The notes beneath the pieces were generated by a model. It searched no databases. It had not been told where the DNA came from and saw only the letters and a list, made by a program, of their open reading frames with translations. This document shows, in pieces, positions 43,580-52,637 of a stretch of DNA of 64,000 bases. The position numbers and the translations under genes are program-made. The first letter of the stretch is position 1; each line of letters begins with the position of its first letter. Origin of the DNA: Ruegeria_C sp041537905 (GTDB taxonomy: Bacteria; Pseudomonadota; Alphaproteobacteria; Rhodobacterales; Rhodobacteraceae); assembly GCF_041537905.1 (NCBI RefSeq), contig NZ_JBGRUO010000005.1, positions 232,311 to 296,310 on the forward strand, written 5' to 3'.

Positions 43580-44833
43580 TCAGGCGGCAAGATCGCTGAT
43601 CTCATCCACCAGTTTGTAGATGCCCGCAACGCTTGTCACCATGGCTGCGGTTTCCTTTAGGGCGGTTTTTTTGTCGAGCGCTTTCAGTTTATTGTAAATC
43701 GTGGTGTCATCGACTTTCAAACCGTTGGCTTCCATCAGCGACTGCATCTCCTTGAGGAACTTCTCACGTTCCTCCAGAACGGCCGCCAACGAGCTGGCAT
43801 ACCGTTTCGAGGCCATCGCCTCGGCGCCCAGCTTGATGCCCATCGCGTTGACCTTGCCTTTGGGCGCGGACTGCGCGCGAGCAACCTTCATCAGTTCATC
43901 CGCCTTGGCGCCGTATTTGTCGACCTCCTGGCGGGCCTTGGTGGCGTTCTCGCGGTATTTCTGGCGCTTGCTGTCAGCGTCCTTGTTGTAGGAGTTGATG
44001 CCCTTGATGGTGAAATCCAGAATCTCTTTGCGCAGCTGTTTGGCATCCTTGCCCTTGGCCACTTCCAGCCCGGCATCAACGATCTTGTCGGCCATTTTAT
44101 TGATGGAATCCAATGGCTTCTTGATGTCGAGACCCGAGGTGTCGGTCAGCCCGTGACGCTTGGCGGCCTGCATGATCGTGGTGCCGCGCAGGGTGATGTA
44201 TTTCTGGATCGCACTTTCGAGATCCTTGCGCAGCTTTTCTTCGCCCTTGCATTGCTGCTGAATTTCCTTGCCCAGCTTGTACATCTGCTTGGCGATCGTC
44301 TTGTATGCCAGAACATCGCCCCCCGAAGAGGCCACCAGCCGGGTGACGGCGGTGCCGATCTTGATCACGCCCATCGTCACCTTGAGCGTGGTCTTGGCAC
44401 GCGCCTCGACCAGCAGCTTGTCCTTGTTGGCCTCTTCCTTGAGCCGCTTCTGGATCGCAACCTGTGCCGCAGCTTCGGCCGAGGCCATGGCGTTCTTGAT
44501 CGACTGGTTGGTGCCCTGGATCAGCTTTTCGGCTTCGGCCTGGCCTGTTGCGCCCGGCGTTTTCTTGAGGATTTCGCCGACCTTGGCGTCAAGCTTGACC
44601 GCTTCTTCGGTGATGACCTTTTCATAGCGCTCAAGCTCTTTCATCCCGGCCGCTTCGAGACGCTTCAGCGCCGTTGACGGACAGGGATCGGGCTTTTTCA
44701 GTTTGCCGGTCGTCGTGACTTCGAACACGACGTCGACCTTGTATTTGGGCAGTTCGATGAATTGCAGCTTAGGTTTCTTGCGAACCAAATCGACGACGCC
44801 GAACTTGTGCTTAACTGTGTTTGTCTTGGCCAT
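43580..44833 (-). CDS. Lys-rich coiled-coil protein in T6SS operon, candidate cargo
   Basis: 417 residues. The first ~40 residues are beta-like and basic (VKHKFGVVDLVRKKPKLQFIEL), followed by long Ala/Lys/Glu helices. A less charged segment lies at about 150-178 (LKVTMGVIKIGTAVTRLVAS). Further helices follow, including KQLRKEILDFTIKGINSY and LAAVLEEREKFLKEMQSL. The helix, hydrophobic segment, helix plan and the DLESAIQKY stretch after it weakly resemble the 518-residue protein upstream (DLDTLLKRY). No enzyme motif is seen. A pore-forming or structural effector carried by VgrG/PAAR is possible; a chaperone-like role is an alternative. Confidence 0.7.
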   Translation of the reverse strand: MAKTNTVKHKFGVVDLVRKKPKLQFIELPKYKVDVVFEVTTTGKLKKPDPCPSTALKRLEAAGMKELERYEKVITEEAVKLDAKVGEILKKTPGATGQAEAEKLIQGTNQSIKNAMASAEAAAQVAIQKRLKEEANKDKLLVEARAKTTLKVTMGVIKIGTAVTRLVASSGGDVLAYKTIAKQMYKLGKEIQQQCKGEEKLRKDLESAIQKYITLRGTTIMQAAKRHGLTDTSGLDIKKPLDSINKMADKIVDAGLEVAKGKDAKQLRKEILDFTIKGINSYNKDADSKRQKYRENATKARQEVDKYGAKADELMKVARAQSAPKGKVNAMGIKLGAEAMASKRYASSLAAVLEEREKFLKEMQSLMEANGLKVDDTTIYNKLKALDKKTALKETAAMVTSVAGIYKLVDEISDLAA

Positions 44834-44880
44834 GAGGTTATCCTCGCTATTCGATGAGTGTTGTCAGGAAAGATGCCCGT

Positions 44881-45030
44881 TCAATGGCGCATCGCATCCA
44901 TTCCGGCTTGGGTTTCACCGCTGGTCAGGCCATTCCAAACGTCGAAAGTCACAACTGGCCGCGCGAACCGCGCGCAAGCCGAAGAGCTTAGCACGAGGTT
45001 CTTCGCGTCTTTTGTAACATGTCCGATCAT
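44881..45030 (-). CDS. Possible small protein, 49 residues
   Basis: A 49-residue frame (start MIGHVTKDAKNLVL, end GETQAGMDAMRH) whose ATG overlaps the stop of the preceding 77-residue frame as ATGA. This spacing is typical of real coupled genes, and the composition is protein-like. There is no recognisable family and no independent ribosome site. It may be a truncated remnant. Confidence 0.3.
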   Translation of the reverse strand: MIGHVTKDAKNLVLSSSACARFARPVVTFDVWNGLTSGETQAGMDAMRH

Positions 45031-45260
45031 TGCCTTATCCCCATTGCGACTGCGGTGATGAACGTATCAAACACACAGTTGTGAACCTCATCTGTGAATT
45101 TGTTTCCAGAATGGTCGAGAAATTTACCAAGGTCACATTTACATGGAACAAAGTGCGTGTGGTGCATCCGAACTTTGAGTGTTTGGAACACGGATGCGCC
45201 GGTTTGGTGGCAAGGACCTCCTTTCTCTTGTTGTGGTCGGTCCTCGCATATTTTAGTCAT
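45027..45260 (-). CDS. Possible small Cys/His-containing protein, 77 residues
   Basis: A 77-residue frame with four Cys and five His (MTKICEDRPQQ..., MHHTHFVPCKCDLGKFL, VHNCVFDTFITAVAMG). The spacing of Cys/His pairs could bind metal, but no known motif is matched. It overlaps the next small frame by ATGA. No good ribosome site precedes its ATG, so it may be a gene fragment from an inserted cargo or immunity gene. Confidence 0.3.
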   Translation of the reverse strand: MTKICEDRPQQEKGGPCHQTGASVFQTLKVRMHHTHFVPCKCDLGKFLDHSGNKFTDEVHNCVFDTFITAVAMGIRQ

Positions 45261-45303
45261 CAGGCCGTCGGTTGTTGATAGCCTAAAGGGTCGAATTCGG
45301 GGC

Positions 45304-45329
45304 GTAAGAGCGGACTGCGCCGCTCTTAC
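45304..45329 (-). terminator. Perfect 10-bp hairpin after the 518-residue protein gene
   Basis: GTAAGAGCGG and CCGCTCTTAC pair perfectly around a 6-nt loop, 27 nt downstream of the stop at 45356. No T-run follows on the minus strand. It probably limits read-through or stabilises the upstream message. Confidence 0.55.
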
Positions 45330-45355
45330 TATGCCCGACCAGTCAGAACAGCAGA

Positions 45356-46912
45356 TCAGCCAATGGCGGCCTCAAGCTGATCTTTTCCTTCCGACGCGAT
45401 ATCGTTGAATAGTCCCAGCGCGGTATTCAGTGTGTCCAGTGTGTCGGACGCCCCTTTGAAGCCGTCACCGGCATTCGCGCCGGCCAGCGTGAGGTTCACA
45501 ACACTGGGAAAGACCTTTTCGAAGATATCCGCATATTTGGGGTTCGACCCGCTTAACGCATCCAGCATGGTCTTCAGCTTGGGCGCATTTTTGTCTGCTG
45601 CCGAGACCCGGCCCATCATCTTCGAGCAGGATTCAAGCGCCTTGTTCAGGACCGCACGCGCCTTCTTGAGCTTGTCGAGATATTTGCGCGCCTCTTTGTT
45701 GGTGGATTTCTTCATTGCCTTTTCAAGCTTATCGCATTCCTGCAGACCCTTCATGATGGCCTGCGAGAGCTTGCGCCCACCAACTTCGAGCCCGGCGACC
45801 TTGTTCTGCCAAAGGCCGTAGTTTTTGTCGCATTTCGGAAGTGTCGCAAGGAACGGCGCGTCCGTTCCCAGAATACCCTTCAGCACGGTCGCACCAACTT
45901 CGGCCCCGCCCTGGGTCTTCTTCTTGGCCTCGCCCGACGCGTCGCGATAGCGCTTGAGCAATGTGTCCAGATCGCTTTTCAGGACGCTTTCGACCTTTTC
46001 CGCCTCGCGAGCGGTATCCTTGATCTTGTCCGCAAGGGACGCGACACCCCGCACCAGCGATATGATACCAAGCACCAGCGACGCGCCACCGGTCGCGGCC
46101 GACCCGGCTACGCCTACGGCACCGCCGACAACGCCAAGAACACCCAGAGTGATATCAAAGCCCGTCTTGACCTTGTAGTCCTTGTATTGCTGCTTGCGCT
46201 TCACGAAGCCTTTCCACCGGTTCAGCGGGATCGCTTCGAAGTGCTTTTTCGTGCCGCCCATCAGAGTCTTGAGCTTGACGTCGAAGTTCTTGACCAGCCC
46301 GTCGACCTTCTTCTGGTCGGTTTCCTTTTTGATCGCCGCGTCGGTCGACATCAGCTCTTTGGCAAGACTAGCCACCAGCTTGTCTGACAGCGCATTCGCG
46401 TCATCGACCATCTGCTGCGGCGTGACATAGTCACCTTCGTTTTCAAGCACGTCCAGCAGGTCTTCGTTCAGCTTCAGCTGGAATTTGTAACCCTTCAGCT
46501 CTTTCAGCCAATCGGGTTTGTACTTCTTGGTAATCTCGGCGCCCAGATCCTTCTTCCAGATGACGACACCCTTGCCGACTTTCTGTTTCGGGGCAGCGGT
46601 CGATGCGCTTTTGGCGCGCTCGCTCTCGGCCTTCTGCTTGGCCTCGATCTCTTTTTCTTTCTTGTCGATGATCTTGGGATACTTCTTGAGAACTGTGACA
46701 GTGTCCTTGTGCGATGATCCACAAATCTTAACAGCGTCCGCCACCTTACGCTTCAGGTTTGAAATGGCTTTCAGAGATTTGTCCCAATCCATCTGGTCTT
46801 CGGCAACCTGAAAATCCTTCAAAGCGTCACCCAAACCGGTCTTTTTTATCAACTTGGGTTTGTTCTTTGACCACCACTTCTGGTCAAGTTCCGGCGTCAT
46901 ATTCGCTTTCAT
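45356..46912 (-). CDS. Lys-rich protein with Gly-rich hydrophobic hairpin, candidate T6SS effector
   Basis: 518 residues with GGAGGAAA before the ATG. The N-terminal ~110 residues are basic and helical (KNKPKLIKKTGLGDALKDF). Residues 253-295 form a Gly/Ala-rich hydrophobic stretch (ITLGVLGVVGGAVGVAGSAA, SLVLGIISLVRGVASLA) that could be a membrane-inserting hairpin. It is flanked by amphipathic helices (KVESVLKSDLDTLLKRYRD). This plan resembles alpha-helical pore-forming toxins, but no family is recognised. It lies directly downstream of clpV (44 nt) in the T6SS operon. Effector is the favoured inference; membrane-associated structural protein is the alternative. Confidence 0.7.
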   Translation of the reverse strand: MKANMTPELDQKWWSKNKPKLIKKTGLGDALKDFQVAEDQMDWDKSLKAISNLKRKVADAVKICGSSHKDTVTVLKKYPKIIDKKEKEIEAKQKAESERAKSASTAAPKQKVGKGVVIWKKDLGAEITKKYKPDWLKELKGYKFQLKLNEDLLDVLENEGDYVTPQQMVDDANALSDKLVASLAKELMSTDAAIKKETDQKKVDGLVKNFDVKLKTLMGGTKKHFEAIPLNRWKGFVKRKQQYKDYKVKTGFDITLGVLGVVGGAVGVAGSAATGGASLVLGIISLVRGVASLADKIKDTAREAEKVESVLKSDLDTLLKRYRDASGEAKKKTQGGAEVGATVLKGILGTDAPFLATLPKCDKNYGLWQNKVAGLEVGGRKLSQAIMKGLQECDKLEKAMKKSTNKEARKYLDKLKKARAVLNKALESCSKMMGRVSAADKNAPKLKTMLDALSGSNPKYADIFEKVFPSVVNLTLAGANAGDGFKGASDTLDTLNTALGLFNDIASEGKDQLEAAIG

Positions 46913-46956
46913 GATTTCCTCCTATTTGCTGAAAAGTTGCACAGGGTGCGCAAGCT

Positions 46957-49701
46957 CTAGTCAAACCCGTAGGTGAACTCCCCGTCTGTGACATCGATCA
47001 CAACCTTAGATATATCATGCCCTTCCATCATTCGCTTGAGGAATTCGGCTGAAATATCGGGCAGCATCGTGTTGGTTACGATGGCGTCGATCATGCGCCC
47101 GCCGCTGTCGAGCTCCTGGCAGCGGTTGACGATTTCCTCGACCACCGCATCGGAGTATTCGAACGGCACGCCATGGGCCTCTTGCACACGTTTCTTGATC
47201 CGGCCCAGCTGCAGCTTGGTGATCTCGGCGATCATATGCGGGCTGAGCGGATAGTACGGGATCGTCACCAGACGGCCCAAAAGCGCTGGCGGGAAGACCT
47301 TGAGCATCGGGTCACGTAAGGATTTCGCCAGCCCTTCGGGGTCGGGCATAAGGTCGGGATCGGCGCACATGTCCATGATCATCTCGGTGCCCACATTCGA
47401 GGTCAGCAGGATCAGCGTGTTCTTGAAGTCGATCACGCGGCCCTCGCCATCCTCCATCACCCCTTTGTCGAAGACCTGGAAGAAGATCTCATGCACATCC
47501 GGGTGGGCCTTTTCGACCTCATCGAGCAGCACGACCGAGTAGGGCTTGCGCCGCACCGCTTCGGTCAGCACGCCGCCTTCGCCATAGCCGACATAGCCCG
47601 GAGGCGCACCTTTCAGGCTGCTGACGGTATGCGCCTCCTGGTATTCGGACATGTTGATGGTGATGACGTTCTGTTCGCCACCATAAAGCACCTCGGCCAG
47701 CGCCAGCGCGGTTTCGGTCTTACCGACGCCCGATGTCCCGGCCAGCATGAACACCCCGATGGGTTTGGAGGGATTGTCCAGCCCGGCGCGGCTGGTCTGG
47801 ATGCGCTTGGCGATCATCTTCATGGCGTGATCCTGTCCGATCACGCGTTTGGACAGATGCTCTTCGAGGGTCAGGATGGTCTCGATCTCGTCCTTTACCA
47901 TGCGACCCACCGGGATGCCGGTCCAGTCGCCCACCACGCTGGCCACCGCCTGATGGTCGACGATGGGCAGGATCAGCGGGTTGTCGCCCTGCACCTCTTC
48001 CAACTCGGCATTCTTGGCCTTGAGTTCGGCCATCAGCGCCTCGCGGTCGATCTGTTGGGACTCGCCATCAATATCCGGCACCTTCTCCGCAGCAGCTTCT
48101 TCGGTGGCGGCCTCGCCTTCGGGGGTGCCGGTGCCTTCTACTTCATGGCCGCCCTCGCGTAGCTTGGCACGCAGGTCGAGGATGGATTCCACCACCGCCT
48201 TTTCCGCGTCCCAGCGTGCGGTCAGACCGGTCAGGCGCTCCTCTTCGGCCTCTTTTGCGGCAGTCACCGCCTCCCGCCGGTCGGCCACATCATAGCCTGC
48301 GGTTTCGTCGCGCCCGATGATTTCGAGTTCCGTGGTCAGCGCCTCGATCCGACGGCGGCTGTCATCGACCTCGGCCGGAACCGCGTGCTGGCTGACGGCA
48401 ACACGGGCGCAGGCAGTGTCGAGCAGGCTGACCGATTTATCCGGCAATTGCCGCGCCGGGATGTAACGGGCCGAGAGCGTTACCGCCGCCTCGATCCCTT
48501 CATCCAGCACCTGCACCCGGTGATGCCCTTCCAGCATGGACGCAATACCGCGCATCATCAGCACCGCTTTCGGAATGTCGGGCTCGTCCACCTGCACAAC
48601 CTGGAAACGGCGGGTCAGGGCGGGGTCTTTTTCAATGTATTTCTTGTATTCTGCCCATGTGGTCGCGCCGATGGTGCGCAATGTGCCACGCGCCAGCGCG
48701 GGTTTCAGCAGGTTGGCGGCGTCGCCTGTGCCTGCCGCACCGCCTGCCCCCACAAGCGTATGGGTTTCATCGACAAACATCACGATGGGGGTTGGGCTGG
48801 CCTGCACCTCGTCGATCACCTGCCGCAGCCGGTTTTCGAACTCGCCCTTCATGCTGGCGCCCGCCTGCAACAGGCCCACATCCAGCACCAACAGACGCAC
48901 ATCCTTCAGCGCAGGCGGCACATCGCCGCGCGCGATGCGCAGGGCAAAGCCTTCGACCACCGCCGTTTTTCCAACGCCCGCCTCGCCGGTCAGGATCGGG
49001 TTGTTCTGGCGCCGCCGCATCAGCACGTCGACGATCTGGCGGATTTCTTCGTCGCGGCCCACGATCGGGTCGATCTCGCCATTGCGGGCCTGTTCGGTGA
49101 GGTCGGTGCAAAACTGCTCCAACGCCTCGCCCTTGCCCATTGCACCGGGCGCCATCGAACCGCTGGCCTCGCCGGGTTCGGCCCCGCCGCCGACCTGAGA
49201 GCCATCCTGCGCGCCCAGTGTTTCCTCGGGTGAGCCATCGGTGGCCACGTTGAAATTGTCGGCCAGATCATCGGCACCGATGGAGCCCAGCTCGGGCGAC
49301 ATGGTCTGCAGGATGTTGCGCAAGGCAGGCGTCTTGAGCATCCCCAAAATCAGATAACCAGTCCGCACCTTGCTGTCGGAATAGAGCAGCGAGCCCCAGA
49401 CCCAGCCGCGTTCCATGGAATCCATCAGATGATCGGAAAGGTCCGAGATGGTCGAGGCCCCGCGCGGCAACATGTCCAGCGAGCGGGTCAATTCGGAGGC
49501 GATCTTGCCGGGATCCAGATCGTAATGCTGGATGATGCGGTGAATGTCGCTGTCCTGCCCGTTCAGGATCTGGTGCAGCCAGTGCTGAACCTCCACATAG
49601 GGGTTGCCCCGCATCTTGCAGAAGACGGTCGCCCCTTCGATGGCCTGATAACCCAGTTTGTTCAGCTTGCCGAACAGCGCCACGCGGCTGATCTCAGTCA
49701 T
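46957..49701 (-). CDS. clpV: T6SS sheath-recycling ATPase ClpV (TssH)
   Basis: 914 residues. The Clp N-domain covers ~1-150. The first AAA+ domain has Walker A GEAGVGKT (239-246) and LVGAGG near 315. A coiled-coil middle segment follows, and the second AAA+ domain has GTSGVGKTETA with MSEYQEAHTVSSLKGAPPGY. Sequence is of the ClpV branch rather than ClpB. It disassembles contracted TssBC sheaths using ATP. An acidic insert (~530-560) is present. It is followed by the two Lys-rich genes. Confidence 0.96.
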   Translation of the reverse strand: MTEISRVALFGKLNKLGYQAIEGATVFCKMRGNPYVEVQHWLHQILNGQDSDIHRIIQHYDLDPGKIASELTRSLDMLPRGASTISDLSDHLMDSMERGWVWGSLLYSDSKVRTGYLILGMLKTPALRNILQTMSPELGSIGADDLADNFNVATDGSPEETLGAQDGSQVGGGAEPGEASGSMAPGAMGKGEALEQFCTDLTEQARNGEIDPIVGRDEEIRQIVDVLMRRRQNNPILTGEAGVGKTAVVEGFALRIARGDVPPALKDVRLLVLDVGLLQAGASMKGEFENRLRQVIDEVQASPTPIVMFVDETHTLVGAGGAAGTGDAANLLKPALARGTLRTIGATTWAEYKKYIEKDPALTRRFQVVQVDEPDIPKAVLMMRGIASMLEGHHRVQVLDEGIEAAVTLSARYIPARQLPDKSVSLLDTACARVAVSQHAVPAEVDDSRRRIEALTTELEIIGRDETAGYDVADRREAVTAAKEAEEERLTGLTARWDAEKAVVESILDLRAKLREGGHEVEGTGTPEGEAATEEAAAEKVPDIDGESQQIDREALMAELKAKNAELEEVQGDNPLILPIVDHQAVASVVGDWTGIPVGRMVKDEIETILTLEEHLSKRVIGQDHAMKMIAKRIQTSRAGLDNPSKPIGVFMLAGTSGVGKTETALALAEVLYGGEQNVITINMSEYQEAHTVSSLKGAPPGYVGYGEGGVLTEAVRRKPYSVVLLDEVEKAHPDVHEIFFQVFDKGVMEDGEGRVIDFKNTLILLTSNVGTEMIMDMCADPDLMPDPEGLAKSLRDPMLKVFPPALLGRLVTIPYYPLSPHMIAEITKLQLGRIKKRVQEAHGVPFEYSDAVVEEIVNRCQELDSGGRMIDAIVTNTMLPDISAEFLKRMMEGHDISKVVIDVTDGEFTYGFD

Positions 49702-49762
49702 TTTGATATCCTTTCGTCCCTGTCGGCTTGTCTTTCAAAACCTATCTCAAATCTTGTCTCTC

Positions 49763-50794
49763 TCAGGCAGCGGAATAGGCCGGGTAGAGGATCAGATCCT
49801 CGGCATCCGGCCTGTCTGCATCGCCCTCGTCCCGTGTACGCACCCAACTTGTGTGCCCTAAACGCGTTGTCCCGCCCAGCGAGGCGCGGGGCACCTCGTC
49901 TCCGGCCAGCACCAGGTTGACCTCCCAATCCAGCGCGTCGCCCACATGGGTCCGCACTAGGCTTTCCAGCCGCTCCTGCGAGGCACCACCCGGCAGCAGG
50001 CGTTCGTAATCCTCCAGCGAGAGCGGCCCGATGCGGATGCGGAACTTGGCCGAACGCGACCAGACCCGGTTGCCGATGCTGGTGGACTGTCCCAACCCCA
50101 CCATACCGCCCAATTGCCATGTGTCATCCGGTTCCAGTTCCAACCAAGACCCCACGAAGTCCTGCAGGGTGACCGGGACATGGAAGAATTGCGACAGCAT
50201 CGCCACCAGACCCTCGGCGGTCTTTGGTCCAGATGACAGATGCCCGGCAAAGAAGCGCCGCGCCATATCGGGCATCGCATCGCGGTCTGCATTGCCCTTG
50301 CCCTTGAACCCGGCCAGCGCCGCGACGCGCTGTTCGAACGGGTCGTCACCGCGATCAAAACTGGGCGCGGGTCGGGCCGCGGCCCAGGCGCGATAGAGCA
50401 ATCCCATCAGCCGGTGCGTGAGCATGTCGGCGAAGGCCACGAAAGTGGGGTCGCGATGGTTGCGCAGCCGGTCGCGGGCAAACTCGCTCAGATGCAGCGG
50501 CAGCGGACCTTGAGGGCCGAAAAAGCCGAACCAGTGATTGCTGAGCTTGGCGGGTTTTGATCCCGTCGCAGGCGTGTACCCGGTGATGGTCGAGGGCGGG
50601 AAGGCCAGGCTGACATCCTGGGTCAGGCGCACTTTGTCCTCGCGTGGACGGCGCGACTCGCCCAAGCGCGGCGCATCGTGATAATGTGCCTCCAATATGC
50701 GAAGCGCCTGAAAAACATGATGTTTTTCAGGGTGTTTCGCAAGCTCTGCCAGCAAGCTCAGATGATCCGGCCGAGGCCGGTCGCCGGTCTCCAT
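49763..50794 (-). CDS. tssG: T6SS baseplate subunit TssG
   Basis: 343 residues. HPEKHHVFQALRILEAHY near residue 21 and VRLTQDVSLAFPPSTI are TssG signatures, and ARRFFAGHLSSGPKTAEGL follows. GAGGAGAAA precedes the ATG at 50794, so the 37-nt overlap with the end of tssF is real. It forms the TssF2G wedge that joins TssK to the sheath. Confidence 0.95.
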   Translation of the reverse strand: METGDRPRPDHLSLLAELAKHPEKHHVFQALRILEAHYHDAPRLGESRRPREDKVRLTQDVSLAFPPSTITGYTPATGSKPAKLSNHWFGFFGPQGPLPLHLSEFARDRLRNHRDPTFVAFADMLTHRLMGLLYRAWAAARPAPSFDRGDDPFEQRVAALAGFKGKGNADRDAMPDMARRFFAGHLSSGPKTAEGLVAMLSQFFHVPVTLQDFVGSWLELEPDDTWQLGGMVGLGQSTSIGNRVWSRSAKFRIRIGPLSLEDYERLLPGGASQERLESLVRTHVGDALDWEVNLVLAGDEVPRASLGGTTRLGHTSWVRTRDEGDADRPDAEDLILYPAYSAA

Positions 50795-52635
50795 CTGGCT
50801 ATTTCTCCTCGTCTGTCGGTTGTCAGCACCGTTTCGGTGAAACTGTTAATTGTTGTGTATTTGCGGAAGAACCGCTCAAGCACCGCGCCCAGAACATAGA
50901 CGCTGGTGCCCTCATAAAAGCTCTCGTCAAAGGCGATGGTAATCTCCAGCCCGCGCACGGCGGTGCTGAGCACCTCGTCGCTCATCCGGCGCACAATGGG
51001 GCGGCTGGATACGGCGGTGATGCCTTCTAGTTGTTTCTCGATCACCCGGTCGCCCAGCGGAGCATAAATGCCCAGCAATTCACGCAGTGCCGCCGAGCCG
51101 CCATTGTGACCGTCACCATCAATGGACAGATAATTCAGGCTGAGATGGCTGATCAGTTTCCACGCCGCATCCCCCTGCGCCAGCTTGGAATGCGGGCGCG
51201 TCGGCGGGACCGGGGTGCGGATCGCCTTGACCGGGCCGCTTTCAGCCAGGAAGAACACGTTGTCGCCGCCCGTCGATAGCAGCAGCGGCAGGTCACGATT
51301 GGAGCAGAGCGCCTCGACCGCCAACTGGTTGAGCGCGGACGAGTATGGCGCCTGAGCCCGGTCCACCAACGTCAGGAATAACTCGGAGCCCAGATAAGAG
51401 GTGCGCACCCCACGCAGCCGCTCCTTTTCGTTGCGCTGACGCATCCGGCGCCCGATCGTGTAATAGGCCTGATGGTTGTCCCCCGCCGAGGTCAGATCGG
51501 TGTCGGAATAAAACGGGCGGAACGCGATATCACCCTCTTCGTCGCTGCGGATGCCGCGCACCTTCTCAATCGAGAATATCTCGTAATCCAGCCCGGCGGT
51601 CCGGCTGGGCACGATATGGTGCTCGGTATCCTTGGTCGTGACATGCACCCGGTCGCAGCGGCGATGGAACAGGTTGATCGCAGGCACCGCGTTCAGCGTG
51701 AAAGCCGTTGGCGTGACAGCCGGGGCCACATCCTTTGCGCCCTCGCGCAGAAGGATATATATGTCCACCTCATCGCCCTTGGCGCGTTTGAGCGCGGGGT
51801 TCAGGCCGAAAAGCTCCACAAAGAGGAACCGCTGCGGCATGGCAAAATATTCCTGCAGCAGGCGATAGCCATCAAAGCTTTGCGGCGGGGTGGGCAGTAG
51901 CGCCTCGTCCCGGCTAAATCCCTTTGCCTCGGTTCCACTGCCCGCCAGCACCTGCGTCCAGTCGGCGCGCCGGTCAGTCGAGCGCCCGGTCAGGCCCTGG
52001 CACTGGGTGCAGAGCAGTTCGTGAATGTCCCAGGCCTTGCCGCTTTGCGTGTCCATATGCAGGACAAGGCGGTCCATTGGCAGTTCGGCCAGAGGTCCGC
52101 CATCGGAACGTTTCAGGCGCAGGCGAATACCGGCACGGGCATCAACATCGCGAGCCAGCCCGGCGGCCACCAGTTCGCCGCGCCCGTCGATATATTCCGC
52201 CTCGCTGATTTCGATCGGCCACATGGTCACATCGGCACCGGTACGGAACTCGCACGGCGTCTGTTCGCCCTCCATCAGGCGCGATTGCAGCGTCGATCCG
52301 CGTGGGATTGTAAATCCTTCGGCCAGCGCGGAATTGCCCGGGTCCGGCTGCAGCTCGGCAATCATCATCGACGGGGTGGGCGCGAGGTAATGCGGATAGA
52401 CAATCTCCAGCAGGTTCGAGGTGAAGGCCGGGAACTGCATGTCCAGTTCCAGCTGCACCCGCGCCGCCAGAAAGGCGCTGCCTTCCAGCAGCCGTTCGAC
52501 ATAGGGGTCGATGACCTCGATCCCCTCCATGCCCAGCCGGGCAGCGATCTTGGGATAGGCCTGCGCGAACTCGGCGCCCATCTCGCGCAGGAAGGCCAGT
52601 TCGGTTTCGTAATGTTTGAGAAGCCGTGTGTCCAT
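50758..52635 (-). CDS. tssF: T6SS baseplate subunit TssF
   Basis: 625 residues from the ATG at 52635, giving the canonical start MDTRLLKHYETELAFLREMG. The frame extends 29 codons further up, but this would run into tssE. FAQAYPKIAARLGMEG and DPYVERLLEGSAFLAARVQL are diagnostic. The stop of tssE lies 2 nt upstream. With TssG and TssE it forms the baseplate wedge. Confidence 0.96.
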   Translation of the reverse strand: MDTRLLKHYETELAFLREMGAEFAQAYPKIAARLGMEGIEVIDPYVERLLEGSAFLAARVQLELDMQFPAFTSNLLEIVYPHYLAPTPSMMIAELQPDPGNSALAEGFTIPRGSTLQSRLMEGEQTPCEFRTGADVTMWPIEISEAEYIDGRGELVAAGLARDVDARAGIRLRLKRSDGGPLAELPMDRLVLHMDTQSGKAWDIHELLCTQCQGLTGRSTDRRADWTQVLAGSGTEAKGFSRDEALLPTPPQSFDGYRLLQEYFAMPQRFLFVELFGLNPALKRAKGDEVDIYILLREGAKDVAPAVTPTAFTLNAVPAINLFHRRCDRVHVTTKDTEHHIVPSRTAGLDYEIFSIEKVRGIRSDEEGDIAFRPFYSDTDLTSAGDNHQAYYTIGRRMRQRNEKERLRGVRTSYLGSELFLTLVDRAQAPYSSALNQLAVEALCSNRDLPLLLSTGGDNVFFLAESGPVKAIRTPVPPTRPHSKLAQGDAAWKLISHLSLNYLSIDGDGHNGGSAALRELLGIYAPLGDRVIEKQLEGITAVSSRPIVRRMSDEVLSTAVRGLEITIAFDESFYEGTSVYVLGAVLERFFRKYTTINSFTETVLTTDRRGEIARWRPATGLGRII

Positions 52636-52637
52636 CC

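Larger units (their letters stand above)
44834..45355. other. 522-nt gap between the two Lys-rich genes
   Basis: The gap is AT-richer than the flanking T6SS genes. It holds two small minus-strand frames that overlap by ATGA (45027-45260 and 44881-45030) and a strong hairpin at 45304-45329. No conserved T6SS gene is recognisable. The two Lys-rich genes may therefore be separate insertions in the operon. Confidence 0.5.
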
